This document shows, piece by piece, positions 26,303 to 34,496 of a stretch of DNA of 64,000 nt. The position numbers were made by a program, and so were the translations under genes. Every line of letters starts with the position of its first letter. Within the stretch, counting starts at the first letter, position 1. A model generated the notes under the pieces. That model had not been told where the DNA came from and did not search any database. It saw only the letters and a program-made list of their open reading frames with translations. Source of the stretch: CAYXSX01 sp964467925 (lineage in GTDB: Bacteria; Pseudomonadota; Alphaproteobacteria; Micavibrionales; Micavibrionaceae); contig CAYXSX010000005.1 of the NCBI GenBank assembly GCA_964467925.1, positions 1 through 64,000 of the forward strand, in the 5' to 3' direction.

Positions 26303-26373
26303 TTACAAGTTACAAGTTACAAGTTACAAGATTTGAGCGCTAAAATGCCGATGTTTTCCTGTAACTTGTAACT
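26302..26373. repeat. GTTACAA tandem repeats with inverted partner between convergent genes
   Basis: Four tandem copies of the 7-mer GTTACAA at 26302-26330, answered by TGTAACTTGTAAC at 26360-26372 on the far side. The two arms can form a 12-13 bp stem. They touch the stop codons of both convergent genes, so this could be a shared transcription end. Confidence 0.7.
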
Positions 26374-27682
26374 ATTTCTTCGGTAAAATTTTGTTCATCA
26401 CAACGGATGCGGTCAGGTCACCCGTGACGTTGACGGTGGTGCGGCACATATCAAGGATACGGTCTACGCCGATAATGAGCGCGATGCCTTCTGGCGGGAC
26501 GCCGATACCGATCAGGATTGTTGCCAGCACCACAATGCCGACGCCGGGCGTGGCAGGCGTGCCGATGGAGGCACCGACGGTGGTCAGTAGCAACATGACT
26601 GTTTCGCCCATTGATAATTCTACGCCGAAAACCTGACATAAAAAGAGAGCGGCTACGGCTTGATACAGCGCGGTGCCATCCATGTTGATGGTCGCACCAA
26701 GGGGGACAACGAAGCGGGAAATTTCAGGGCGCACGGCCAGTTTTTCCTCGGCGGCCTGAATAGAAAACGGCATGGTCGCGGCGGAAGAGGAGGTGGAAAA
26801 TGCCAGAAGCTGAACCTCGCGTATCCCCTTCATGAATTTTCCGGCATGGCCGTTCATAAGTTTGATAATGATAAGATAGACCATCATCATGCAGCCCAGT
26901 CCCGCCAAAACCGTTAACGCGTATAGTCCGACACTGAGCAGGGCATCAAATCCGAGACGTATCGTAATGTTACAGATAAGGCCGAAAACAGCATATGGTG
27001 CGATGAGCATTGCCCAGCTTATGATCTTCATCGAGAGCACTTGCCCGGCCATGCAAATGTCTCTGAACGGTTTTCCCGTCGCCGCCGGAATGGTGAGCAG
27101 GGCAATGCCGATCAGAATGGAGGCGATGACGATTTGCAGCATGTCTCGCTCAAGCTGCGCGCGCGCAGGATTGGTCGGGATCATGTTAGAGATGCGTTGC
27201 GGGATGGTGAGGTCTTCGAAGGTCGCGGAAGGGATCGCGCCTTGTGCCGCGCCGGAAGACAGCGCCTCCTGCACCAGTGTCTGGTCGATTACTTCACCAG
27301 GTTTGATGACGCTAACCAGCGCAATCCCGATCGTAATGGAAACGGCTGTGGTGAGGAGGAAATAGGGGATGATAAGCGTTCCCAGCCGTTTGAGGAAATC
27401 GAGCGAGCCGCTTTCGGAAATGCCGAGAACGATGGAGGTAACCACAAGCGGGATGATGACCATCTGGATCAGCCCCAGAAACAGTGTGCCGGGCAGGGCG
27501 ATCCATTCTCCTGCAGCATAGGCATCTTCCTTGGCCCAGATCGCCAGGCCCTCGGGAGAGAGCGCGAGTCCCAGCAAAACGCCCAGCACCATACCGACGA
27601 GGATTTTTATCCATACATGCTGATCGAGAATAAACTGCGTCGATTTAGAAAGGCTTTTGCCACGGCTGGAAATCTTCTTCAT
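26372..27682 (-). CDS. Dicarboxylate/amino acid:cation symporter (DAACS family)
   Basis: 436 residues with eight or so membrane helices. Hallmarks: LQMVIIPLVVTSIVLGI-like helix, the serine-rich re-entrant loop AFSTSSSAATMPFSI, the NMDGTALYQ motif and GASIGTPATPGVG. Members import glutamate, aspartate or C4-dicarboxylates with Na+ or H+. It is convergent with the AMIN lipoprotein gene and divergent from the 27766 pair. Confidence 0.93.
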   Translation of the reverse strand: MKKISSRGKSLSKSTQFILDQHVWIKILVGMVLGVLLGLALSPEGLAIWAKEDAYAAGEWIALPGTLFLGLIQMVIIPLVVTSIVLGISESGSLDFLKRLGTLIIPYFLLTTAVSITIGIALVSVIKPGEVIDQTLVQEALSSGAAQGAIPSATFEDLTIPQRISNMIPTNPARAQLERDMLQIVIASILIGIALLTIPAATGKPFRDICMAGQVLSMKIISWAMLIAPYAVFGLICNITIRLGFDALLSVGLYALTVLAGLGCMMMVYLIIIKLMNGHAGKFMKGIREVQLLAFSTSSSAATMPFSIQAAEEKLAVRPEISRFVVPLGATINMDGTALYQAVAALFLCQVFGVELSMGETVMLLLTTVGASIGTPATPGVGIVVLATILIGIGVPPEGIALIIGVDRILDMCRTTVNVTGDLTASVVMNKILPKK

Positions 27683-27765
27683 GGATAAAGGTTATCAAAA
27701 AACCGCTTCTATTGATATATTAATGCGAAGTTTATAAGCTTCCTCCCGAAAGTGAAGAATAGAGC

Positions 27766-28047
27766 ATGGCAGACGAATCGCAAAAACAGCCCAAGGCCCG
27801 ATTGGCGCGCAGTATCGCTGAAGGAGCGGTGCGCGTGAACGAGCCCGACCAATGGCATATTCCGGGCTGGATTAGCGAAACCTATGCGGTCGTCGATATG
27901 CCGTTCAAGGTTCTGGCCTTTATCTTGCTGGCCATGATCGGATTTTCCTTCGGCGGGTTTGTGCAAGAACAGCTTTTTACGGAAGCAAAATTTTTAATCA
28001 CGCCGTTTAATATTGAAGACGGCGTTTTAGTGGGAGAATGGATGTGA
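27766..28047 (+). CDS. Small membrane protein
   Basis: 93 residues, not recognised. A polar N terminus of about 45 residues is followed by one clear membrane helix (PFKVLAFILLAMIGFSFGGFV). It overlaps the next gene by 10 bp, so both are probably made together. No function assigned. Confidence 0.65.
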   Translation: MADESQKQPKARLARSIAEGAVRVNEPDQWHIPGWISETYAVVDMPFKVLAFILLAMIGFSFGGFVQEQLFTEAKFLITPFNIEDGVLVGEWM

Positions 28048-28523
28048 GCGACACGTTAAAGAAAGTTCTTACGGTTTCGATCCTGCTTAATATATTACTG
28101 CTTGGCGTTCTGGCCGGGTTTATCAATACGCGCCTGCATAGTGACTGGTTTTACAGCGCCGCGCATGAATTCAACCCCGAAAGTCGCCATCTTGCCGCCC
28201 GCATCATGCGTAAGACCCGTAATGGGCTGGAGACCGATATCCGCCGTCTTCACAAAACGCGCGACGATATAATGAAGGTGCTGCAGGCCGATGATTTCGA
28301 CAGTCTTTCTTATGAGCATAACGCCGATAAGCTGCGCAGTACCCAGGCGCGCATTCTCGATACCAAGTTGAACGCGACCAAGGAACTGGCGCTGGCGCTG
28401 CCCGATAAGGAACGGCAGTATCTGGCAGGACGGCTGGCGGAAAGCCTTGGAGAAAAGCGCCGCATGATCGCGCCATGGTACCGCAGCAAGCAGGCCCCGA
28501 AGCCGGAAGCTAAACCGGAATAG
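28038..28523 (+). CDS. Periplasmic heavy-metal-sensor-like protein (Spy/CnrX-type helical)
   Basis: 161 residues. N-terminal anchor (VLTVSILLNILLLGVLAGF, about 10-28) followed by an all-helical basic region with the pattern seen in the Metal_resist/Spy-CpxP class: HLAARIMRKTRNGLETDIRRLHKTRDDIMKVLQADDFD, then ALALPDKERQYLAGRLAESL. The C terminus is Lys/Pro-rich. Family members sense metals or chaperone proteins in the periplasm; no sigma/anti-sigma gene is adjacent, so a sensor role is only a family-level inference. Confidence 0.6.
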   Translation: MDVSDTLKKVLTVSILLNILLLGVLAGFINTRLHSDWFYSAAHEFNPESRHLAARIMRKTRNGLETDIRRLHKTRDDIMKVLQADDFDSLSYEHNADKLRSTQARILDTKLNATKELALALPDKERQYLAGRLAESLGEKRRMIAPWYRSKQAPKPEAKPE

Positions 28524-28531
28524 GTCTTGTC

Positions 28532-28822
28532 TTACAAGGTGTCGCGAATACGGAAGCCTTCGAATTCCTCCTGCGGCGCGTCTTCGATATAAATGGATTC
28601 TACTTCTGCGCTTTCGGGGCCTTCGTAGCATTCGGAAATAAGCGCTTCCAGAGCGTCTTCCTTCCCTCTGGCGAGTAGTTCCACCGTACCGTCGGAGCGG
28701 TTACGCACCCATCCGATTATATTCCGTTTGCGGGCGGCGGATTGCGCCCACATGCGGTAGCTGACGCCCTGAACCCGACCGTAAATGCGAAGCCGTTTTG
28801 CTAGGGTTTGCTTACCCGCCAT
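28532..28822 (-). CDS. acyP: Acylphosphatase
   Basis: 96 residues from the ATG at 28822 (MAGKQTLAKRLRIYGRVQG). The phosphate-binding loop YGRVQGVSYR with R23 and the catalytic asparagine N41 in GWVRNRSDGTVE are the complete acylphosphatase signature. It hydrolyses acyl phosphates such as carbamoyl or 1,3-bisphosphoglycerate. It overlaps the upstream trhO 3' end by 11 bp, so it is translated from the same mRNA. Confidence 0.93.
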   Translation of the reverse strand: MAGKQTLAKRLRIYGRVQGVSYRMWAQSAARKRNIIGWVRNRSDGTVELLARGKEDALEALISECYEGPESAEVESIYIEDAPQEEFEGFRIRDTL

Positions 28823-29732
28823 GACTTTCTTCTTGGGATTCTTGCTGGTTTTGCGCGTAGTGCTGCGCATAATGTTTCTGGCGCTGGCGCAGCGCTTTGG
28901 CACGATCGGGCGTCAGAGAAGAATGGCAGTGATGACAGGATACGCCGTTTTCGTATTCGGGCCGCTCGACATCTTCCGCGCTCAATGGTTCGCGGCAGGC
29001 ATGGCAAACCGACCATGATCCTTCCTCAAGGCCGTGACCGACGGAAACCCGGTGGTCGAATACGAAACACTCGCCGTTCCATTTGCTCTCTTTCGCGGGC
29101 ACTTCCTCGAGATATTTCAAGATACCGCCCTTGAGGTGGTAAACATTTTCAAAGCCCTTGGCCATCATATAAGAGCTGGCTTTTTCACAGCGGATACCGC
29201 CGGTGCAGAACATGGCGACCTTTTTGTGTTTGGCCGGATTTAAATGCTTTTCCACCCAGTCGGGGAATTCGGTGAACACTTTCATATTGGGGTCGATGGC
29301 ACCCTCGAAAATACCGACCTTGGTTTCGTAATCGTTGCGGGTGTCGATCAGCACGACTTCGGGGTCGTTGATCAGATCGTTCCAGTCCTTGGCCTCGACA
29401 TATTGACCGACCTGATTATTCGGATTGGCTTCGGGCTTTTTCAGGGTGATAATTTCTTTTTTCGGGCGTACCTTGAAACGGTTGAAGGGCTGCTGCGAGG
29501 CATGGGAGAATTTAAGCTCTCCGCCGCGAATGCCGAGTTTTTCATCGAGGAAATCGATCATGCGATCCATGGAATCGGGATGGGCTGCGATGGTGCCGTT
29601 CACGCCCTCGGGAGCCAGCAAAAGCGTGCCGCAAATACCCTCTATATTTTCGGCAAAGGCGTAAATCTCCGCACGAAGAGCGTGGATGTCTTCGATAGTG
29701 GTAAATTTATAAAGGGCGGCGACTTTAAACAT
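28812..29732 (-). CDS. trhO: tRNA U34 hydroxylase TrhO (rhodanese family)
   Basis: 306 residues from the ATG at 29732 (MFKVAALYKF). TrhO hydroxylates U34 to ho5U with oxygen. Central rhodanese domain with IDTRNDYE and the catalytic loop MFCTGGIRCEKA, nucleophile C176. The N-terminal ferredoxin-like region has LLAPEGVNGTIA. The C-terminal tail has paired cysteines (CHAC and CHHC), probably a zinc site, and ends in a His/Gln-rich stretch. Confidence 0.94.
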   Translation of the reverse strand: MFKVAALYKFTTIEDIHALRAEIYAFAENIEGICGTLLLAPEGVNGTIAAHPDSMDRMIDFLDEKLGIRGGELKFSHASQQPFNRFKVRPKKEIITLKKPEANPNNQVGQYVEAKDWNDLINDPEVVLIDTRNDYETKVGIFEGAIDPNMKVFTEFPDWVEKHLNPAKHKKVAMFCTGGIRCEKASSYMMAKGFENVYHLKGGILKYLEEVPAKESKWNGECFVFDHRVSVGHGLEEGSWSVCHACREPLSAEDVERPEYENGVSCHHCHSSLTPDRAKALRQRQKHYAQHYAQNQQESQEESHGG

Positions 29733-29768
29733 GGTTGGTTTTATAGGCTTCCTTGTGAAATTTTGCAA

Positions 29769-30650
29769 TCATTTGATCGATGCGGCCAAAAGGCTGAATT
29801 CCTTTCCGCGTGCATCGCCGGATTTCCAGCAAAGGCCGATCTGGCGGCGGGGCTGATTTTTCTCCTTGAACGGCAGGAGGCGGATTCCGCGGCCCAGCAC
29901 CGCCGCGTCGGCGGCCATGGCGGGGAGCAGCGTCATGCCCATGCCCGCGCGCACCATCTCAATCAGGGTTTGCAGGCTGGTGGCGCTAAAGGTTTTGCGC
30001 TGGCGCGGGAGCTGGATGTCGCAGGCGGAAAGCGCGTGATCGCGCAAGCAATGGCCGTCCTCCAGCAATAATAGCTTTTCCGGCTCAAGGTCTTTCATGT
30101 CGATGGCTTTGGCATCGGTCGCAAGGCTTTCGGGCATGGCAACGAGGAAGTCCTCCGCGAACAGGATTTTTTGTGTGCAATGGGGGGTGTCGTAAGGAAA
30201 GGCCATCAGGGCGAGGTCGATCTCTCCCCGCTCCAGCCGGTCCAGAAGGCGGTCGGTCAGGTCTTCGTGAAGCTGGAGCTCGAGCCGCGGAAACTGGCGG
30301 CCCAGCGCGGGCAACATGGCGGGGAGCATATAGGGTGCGATGGTCGGGATAATGCCGAGTCGCAAGGGGCCGCTTAAGGGTTCACGCAGCATTCGGGCGC
30401 GGGCGACGATGTGGTCGGCGTCTTTCAAAATTTGACGGGCCTGCTCTGCCACTTCCGCGCCGAAGGGGGTGAGGGTGATGTTTTTGCGCCCGCGTACCAC
30501 CAGAGTTTGGCCCATGACGTTTTCCAGTTCCTTGATTCCGGCGCTGAGCGTGCTTTGGGTTACCGCGCATTTATCGGCAGCAGCGTTGAAGGAGCTTTCT
30601 TCCTCCAGCGCGGTAAGGTAGCTGAGTTGTCTTAACGAGGGGCGGATCAT
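29769..30650 (-). CDS. oxyR: Peroxide-sensing LysR regulator OxyR
   Basis: 293 residues. An N-terminal winged helix (SFNAAADKCAVTQSTLSAGIKELE) and a LysR effector domain with the redox pair C201 and C210 in EDGHCLRDHALSACD, closely matching the OxyR disulfide loop. It is divergent from ahpC across 147 bp. It stops about 37 bp upstream of the trhO start. It would activate ahpC and ahpD when oxidised. Confidence 0.94.
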   Translation of the reverse strand: MIRPSLRQLSYLTALEEESSFNAAADKCAVTQSTLSAGIKELENVMGQTLVVRGRKNITLTPFGAEVAEQARQILKDADHIVARARMLREPLSGPLRLGIIPTIAPYMLPAMLPALGRQFPRLELQLHEDLTDRLLDRLERGEIDLALMAFPYDTPHCTQKILFAEDFLVAMPESLATDAKAIDMKDLEPEKLLLLEDGHCLRDHALSACDIQLPRQRKTFSATSLQTLIEMVRAGMGMTLLPAMAADAAVLGRGIRLLPFKEKNQPRRQIGLCWKSGDARGKEFSLLAASIK

Positions 30651-30685
30651 GTAATCGAAAATATCATATTAAGTTTTAAAATTAA

Positions 30686-30700
30686 ATCGAAAAAATCGAT
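30686..30700. promoter_or_regulatory. Candidate OxyR operator
   Basis: ATCGA-N5-TCGAT dyad in the AT-rich oxyR-ahpC intergenic region, 36-50 bp upstream of oxyR and about 100 bp from ahpC. Placement and symmetry fit a LysR-type T-N11-A-like binding region. Other ATCGA half-sites lie nearby (30654-30658). Confidence 0.45.
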
Positions 30701-30797
30701 TGTAAATTAAGGAATTTCTTGTTGGATTTATAGAGTTTTCTGGGGCAGGGTAGGGTTACTTAAATCAAAACAACCGAAAAATTATGGAGAAAGACAC

Positions 30798-31394
30798 ATG
30801 TTAGGAATTGGCGATACGATGCCCGAATTCGAAATCATGGGTGTAAAGCCCGGCTTTAACGTTCACGAAGAAAACGGCGAGAGCGCGTTCGAACCCATCA
30901 ACGAGAAAAGCTTTGAAGGTAAGTGGAAGGTGTTCTTCTTCTATCCGAAAGATTTCACATTCGTTTGCCCAACGGAAATCGTCGAATTTTCCAAGCTGGA
31001 AAGCGAGTTTGCCGACCGCGACACTGTGGTTTTGGGTGGCTCCACCGACAATGAATTCTGTAAGCTGGCATGGCGCCGCGAACATTCCGATCTTAATGGT
31101 CTGAACCAGTGGAGTTTTGCCGACACCAAAGGTTCTCTGGTGGACGGTCTTGGTATCCGTGACCGTGAAGAGGGTGTGGCCTTGCGAGCGACATTCATCG
31201 TCGATCCGCACAATGTTATCCAGCATGTGACGGTGAACGGTCTTAATGTCGGACGTAACCCGAAAGAAACGCTTCGCGTTCTTGACGCTCTGCAATCTGA
31301 TGAGCTGTGCCCATGCAACCGCGCGGTTGGCGGCGAGACCATCGATGTGAAGGCGGCGGCGAACGATCTGAACAAGAAAAAGAAGGCTGCATAA
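30798..31394 (+). CDS. ahpC: Alkyl hydroperoxide reductase subunit AhpC
   Basis: 198-residue 2-Cys peroxiredoxin. Peroxidatic C57 in YPKDFTFVCPTE; C-terminal cysteines C171 and C173 in ELCPCNR, the three-cysteine form recycled by AhpD rather than AhpF. GGAGAAAGACAC precedes the ATG. Divergent from oxyR and followed by ahpD after a hairpin. Confidence 0.97.
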   Translation: MLGIGDTMPEFEIMGVKPGFNVHEENGESAFEPINEKSFEGKWKVFFFYPKDFTFVCPTEIVEFSKLESEFADRDTVVLGGSTDNEFCKLAWRREHSDLNGLNQWSFADTKGSLVDGLGIRDREEGVALRATFIVDPHNVIQHVTVNGLNVGRNPKETLRVLDALQSDELCPCNRAVGGETIDVKAAANDLNKKKKAA

Positions 31395-31407
31395 AGTTAC
31401 TTCCCCC

Positions 31408-31441
31408 AAGGCGGCAAGGGTTTAAAGGCCGTTGCCGCCTT
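31408..31441 (+). terminator. Hairpin between ahpC and ahpD
   Basis: AAGGCGGCAA and TTGCCGCCTT form a perfect 10-bp stem with a 14-base loop, followed by TATTGT rather than a long T run. It probably acts as a partial terminator or mRNA-stabilising hairpin, reducing ahpD relative to ahpC. Confidence 0.7.
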
Positions 31442-31468
31442 TATTGTATCTAACGAAAGGAGAAAACC

Positions 31469-32017
31469 ATGTCTATCGAGTCCCTGAAATCCCAAATCCC
31501 TGACTACGCAAAAGATATAAAACTGAACCTGTCCTCGCTTGCCAATGACGAAACTTTGAGCCCGCAACAGCTTTGGGGCACGTTTCTGGCCACAGCGCAC
31601 GGCGCGCGCAATACGGGCGTAGCGGCGGCGATTGAGGCCGAAGCTTCGCAGCATCTTTCGCCGGAAGCGCGGGAAGCCGCCAAAGCCGCCGCAGCGATTA
31701 TGGGCATGAACAACATTTATTACAAATTCACCGGCATGATGGCGGAATATCAGACGCTTCCGGCGAAGCTGCGTATGAATATTATTGGCAATCCCGGTGT
31801 CGATAAGGGCGATTTTGAGCTCTGGTCGCTGGCGGTTTCGGCAATTAACGGATGTCAGTTTTGCGTGAAATCGCATGAGAAAAAGCTTCGCGACGAGGGT
31901 TTTACGCAGGAGCAGATCCAGACAGCCGTGCGTATCGCAGCCACCATCAACGCCGTAGCCGCCATTATGGACGCAGAAGGTGCGGGAGTAGGCGCGGCGG
32001 TTGCTCAGGCGGCCTAG
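31469..32017 (+). CDS. ahpD: Alkylhydroperoxidase AhpD
   Basis: 182 residues, all-helical carboxymuconolactone decarboxylase fold. The catalytic C129-x2-C132 with H136 lies in NGCQFCVKSHEKKL. AhpD passes electrons (through lipoamide partners in known systems) to AhpC. A GAAAGGAG ribosome site precedes the ATG. Confidence 0.95.
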   Translation: MSIESLKSQIPDYAKDIKLNLSSLANDETLSPQQLWGTFLATAHGARNTGVAAAIEAEASQHLSPEAREAAKAAAAIMGMNNIYYKFTGMMAEYQTLPAKLRMNIIGNPGVDKGDFELWSLAVSAINGCQFCVKSHEKKLRDEGFTQEQIQTAVRIAATINAVAAIMDAEGAGVGAAVAQAA

Positions 32018-32064
32018 AGATCCATGTCCCCCAGCCTTTCTGGCGAGGGTAAAAAGTTACAGCG

Positions 32065-32094
32065 AGGGCCCCGAAAAGGGGCCCTGTGCATTTT
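32065..32094 (+). terminator. Terminator after ahpD
   Basis: AGGGCCCC, loop GAAAA, GGGGCCCT, then TGTGCATTTT. The stem is perfect at 8 bp; the T run is short and delayed. Confidence 0.7.
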
Positions 32095-32167
32095 GGGTAA
32101 TTTTATTACGATAGCCAGTCGTTTTTCCTGCATAAAATAGGCTGTGGATATATAAAATATATAATAA

Positions 32168-32196
32168 TTGACATTTTTTAGCACTTTACGTATAAA
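32168..32196 (+). promoter_or_regulatory. Near-consensus sigma-70 promoter
   Basis: TTGACA, exactly 17 bp, TATAAA. It drives the small orphan starting at 32231; the TTG in the -35 box also opens the reading frame but is not the start codon. Confidence 0.8.
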
Positions 32197-32230
32197 TTTT
32201 TCTTTGGCTTTTTACAAGGAGTGTTTTGAC

Positions 32231-32560
32231 GTGAGCTTAGCCGAAGCTATAGAAGTGATTAGTGAGCCTTCAATGAGAACTGTGATTAAAAATTTAACAC
32301 CCGTGACTGAGGTTATGGAGGCTTGGTCTTCGGCCGTTGTAAGAAGGAATTCTGTAGTTCAGGCTGAAGTTAAAACCAATTTTAAGCATACCAGTGTCGA
32401 GGGCTTTACAGCCGCCTGTGTTTTGCGCCCCGGCTCTAATAATGAAAGTTTTTGTGCTATTCAAGAAGTCGATAGTGTAAACCAACAGACTGGAGAGCCA
32501 GTCAAAGGTTATGTAGTTGTCAGTTTCACTTTGGCTGACGAGATTTCCCCGGCTCCTTAA
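32231..32560 (+). CDS. Small orphan protein
   Basis: 109 residues from the GTG at 32231, chosen because AAGGAG lies about 10 bases upstream and a near-perfect promoter sits 35 bp before it. Not recognised. Soluble alpha/beta pattern (VVQAEVKTNFKHTSVEGFTAACVLRPG, GYVVVSFTLADEISPAP). AT-rich. Its 3' end overlaps the convergent mscS-like gene by 35 bp. Confidence 0.65.
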   Translation: MSLAEAIEVISEPSMRTVIKNLTPVTEVMEAWSSAVVRRNSVVQAEVKTNFKHTSVEGFTAACVLRPGSNNESFCAIQEVDSVNQQTGEPVKGYVVVSFTLADEISPAP

Positions 32561-33842
32561 CTTCCCGCATATAAATTTCGCGGTGGGGATAGGGGATTTT
32601 GATATCGTTTTCCTGGAACGCATCCCAAAGGGCGAGCATAACCGCGCCGCGGACATTGGTGATACCGGCCTCGGCATCCTTGATCCAGAAGCGTAAAGAA
32701 AAATTCAGCGAGCTATCCCCGAATTCTACGAAATGACAGACCGGTTCGGGTTCGGTGCAAACGCGTTCGTTACATCCCTTAACCGCTTTGACGGCAAGCT
32801 CACGGATCTCATGGGGGTTATGTTTGTAATCCACCCCGAATTTCACTTCCAGCCTGATGAGCGTGTTGCCGTGGCTCCAGTTTACGACACGTTGAGTAAT
32901 GAATTCCTCGTTGGGTATCAGATAGGATTTATTATCCCGTGTGATGATCTCAGTATAGCGCGCGGCCATATTGTTGACCCAGCCGAAAGTGCCGCCCTCC
33001 ATCTCTATCACATCGCCCGGCTTGATCGACTGGTCGAGCAAAAGCAGCATGCCGGAGAAGAGGTTGGAGATTCCCTTTTGCAAACCGAAACCCACCCCCA
33101 GGCCGACCGCGCCGCCGAAGACGGCAAAGAGGGACAGGTCGATCCCGGCCGAAGTCACACCGATGAGCAGCGCCATGACGACAAGGGAAACGCGGATGCC
33201 CTTGGCGATCAGGACCTGCGAAGATCGGGTGAGGCCGGAAATTTTAAAGATGCGCCGCTCAAAAAAGCTGGAAGCGAAAACAGCCAGATAAAGCACGGTA
33301 AAGAGCGAGAGCGCCGCCTTGATCACCACCAGCGGGGAAAGACGAAAATCGCCGATCGTAAGGGCGACGGCGTCAAGCGCGTAAGTGGTTTCATCCAGAA
33401 TGCCCAAGATGGAGAGCGCGGCGATCGCCCAGATGGAAAAGGCGAATATGTTGCGCACGAAACGGTTGGCGATAAATTGCAGCACAGTGCGAATTATCAT
33501 CCATGCTACAAGCAGTTTGAGGATGGATTCGATGAGATAAACACTCATGGGCAGGCCTTCCGCCACAATCACGACATCGGTGATGAACAGGGCGATCAGT
33601 GCCATAAAAGGAAGGGAGAGACGGCGCAGATTATGCAGGATTTTACGCGCCTGAAGCGGCATATCGGTGCGGTCGATAAAATCTTCCAGCGGCTTGTTTA
33701 TAAAACGGTATAAAAACCCCGCCACGGCAAAACAGAGGCCCACGGCGATAAGCTGGTATAAAGTTCCGGTTGTCCAGAGCGTGCCGGCGACCCCTGTCGA
33801 GATTTGTTGCCATGCCGCGTGAGGATCGAAATTCTTTAACAT
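32526..33842 (-). CDS. MscS-family mechanosensitive channel
   Basis: 438 residues. Five or so N-terminal helices, then the pore helix and beta domain: FGGAVGLGVGFGLQKGISNLFSGMLLLLDQSIKPGDVIE, with TEIITRDNKSYLIPNEEFITQRVVNW, both strongly typical of MscS. The C-terminal region ends IPYPHREIYMRE. It is longer than E. coli MscS (286) and similar to the YbdG/YnaI size class. It protects against osmotic downshock. Confidence 0.94.
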   Translation of the reverse strand: MLKNFDPHAAWQQISTGVAGTLWTTGTLYQLIAVGLCFAVAGFLYRFINKPLEDFIDRTDMPLQARKILHNLRRLSLPFMALIALFITDVVIVAEGLPMSVYLIESILKLLVAWMIIRTVLQFIANRFVRNIFAFSIWAIAALSILGILDETTYALDAVALTIGDFRLSPLVVIKAALSLFTVLYLAVFASSFFERRIFKISGLTRSSQVLIAKGIRVSLVVMALLIGVTSAGIDLSLFAVFGGAVGLGVGFGLQKGISNLFSGMLLLLDQSIKPGDVIEMEGGTFGWVNNMAARYTEIITRDNKSYLIPNEEFITQRVVNWSHGNTLIRLEVKFGVDYKHNPHEIRELAVKAVKGCNERVCTEPEPVCHFVEFGDSSLNFSLRFWIKDAEAGITNVRGAVMLALWDAFQENDIKIPYPHREIYMREVKEPGKSRQPK

Positions 33843-33900
33843 GTCCTATAGCTTACTTGATTTTGACGCAGGCGCAACTAATGTCTTAATTAGTGAAAAC

Positions 33901-34015
33901 CGTCATTGCGAGGAGCCGCGTCGTAGCGTTAGCGAAGACGGGCGACGCGGCAATCTAGAAAAATTATTTGGGACTCTGGATTGCTTCCCCCTGCTTTAGC
34001 AGGGGTCGCAATGAC
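33901..34015. repeat. Terminal-inverted-repeat element, family B copy 2
   Basis: CGTCATTGCGAG at the left end, TCGCAATGAC at the right; internal GCGTCG...CGACGC, GCAATCTAG and CTGGATTGC arms. It fills the gap between the divergent mscS-like gene and gloA, ending about 20 bp before the gloA start. Confidence 0.88.
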
Positions 34016-34035
34016 AACCTAAGATGGAGAGTTGT

Positions 34036-34491
34036 ATGGAATACCTGCACACCATGGTGCGCATTCACAATATAGAGGAATCGCTGGGTTTTTATTGCGG
34101 CAAGCTGGGTATGGTCGAGATCAGCCGTAAGGATTTGGAGGGCGCGAATTGCACGCTGATTTTTCTGGCCGCGAAGGGTGACGAGGCGGCGGCGCGTGAG
34201 AACAAGGCGCCGATGCTGGAGCTTACCTATAACTGGCCGGATGAAGACGGCAAGGTTGAAGAGTATACAGGCGGTCGGAATTTCGGGCATCTTGCCTACC
34301 GCGTGGATAATATTTACGAGACTTGTGCGGCGCTGGAGGCGGCGGGAGTAACGATCAACCGCCCGCCGCGCGACGGTTATATGGCGTTCATCAAATCACC
34401 TGATGGAATTTCGATCGAACTTTTACAAAAAGGAAAGGCCCTGGAGCCTGCTGAGCCCTGGGCCTCTCGAAAAAATATAGGTAGCTGGTAG
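34036..34491 (+). CDS. gloA: Lactoylglutathione lyase-like (VOC family)
   Basis: 151 residues from the ATG at 34036, which has GGAGAG 5-6 bases upstream; an ATG at 34024 overlaps that site. Metal-ligand positions of glyoxalase I are visible: H5 in MEYLHTMVRI, E in LELTYNW, H in NFGHLAYRV, E in SIELLQKG. Converts the methylglyoxal-glutathione hemithioacetal to lactoylglutathione. Convergent with the tetR gene. Confidence 0.9.
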   Translation: MEYLHTMVRIHNIEESLGFYCGKLGMVEISRKDLEGANCTLIFLAAKGDEAAARENKAPMLELTYNWPDEDGKVEEYTGGRNFGHLAYRVDNIYETCAALEAAGVTINRPPRDGYMAFIKSPDGISIELLQKGKALEPAEPWASRKNIGSW

Positions 34492-34496
34492 GTCTG

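Noticed and set aside
26302..26330. CRISPR-like array from four direct repeats
   Set aside because: The repeats are only 7 bp with no spacers and no cas genes.
32168..32230. TTG start 21 codons before the GTG of the 32231 gene
   Set aside because: The TTG is part of the -35 box of a near-consensus promoter and has no ribosome site.
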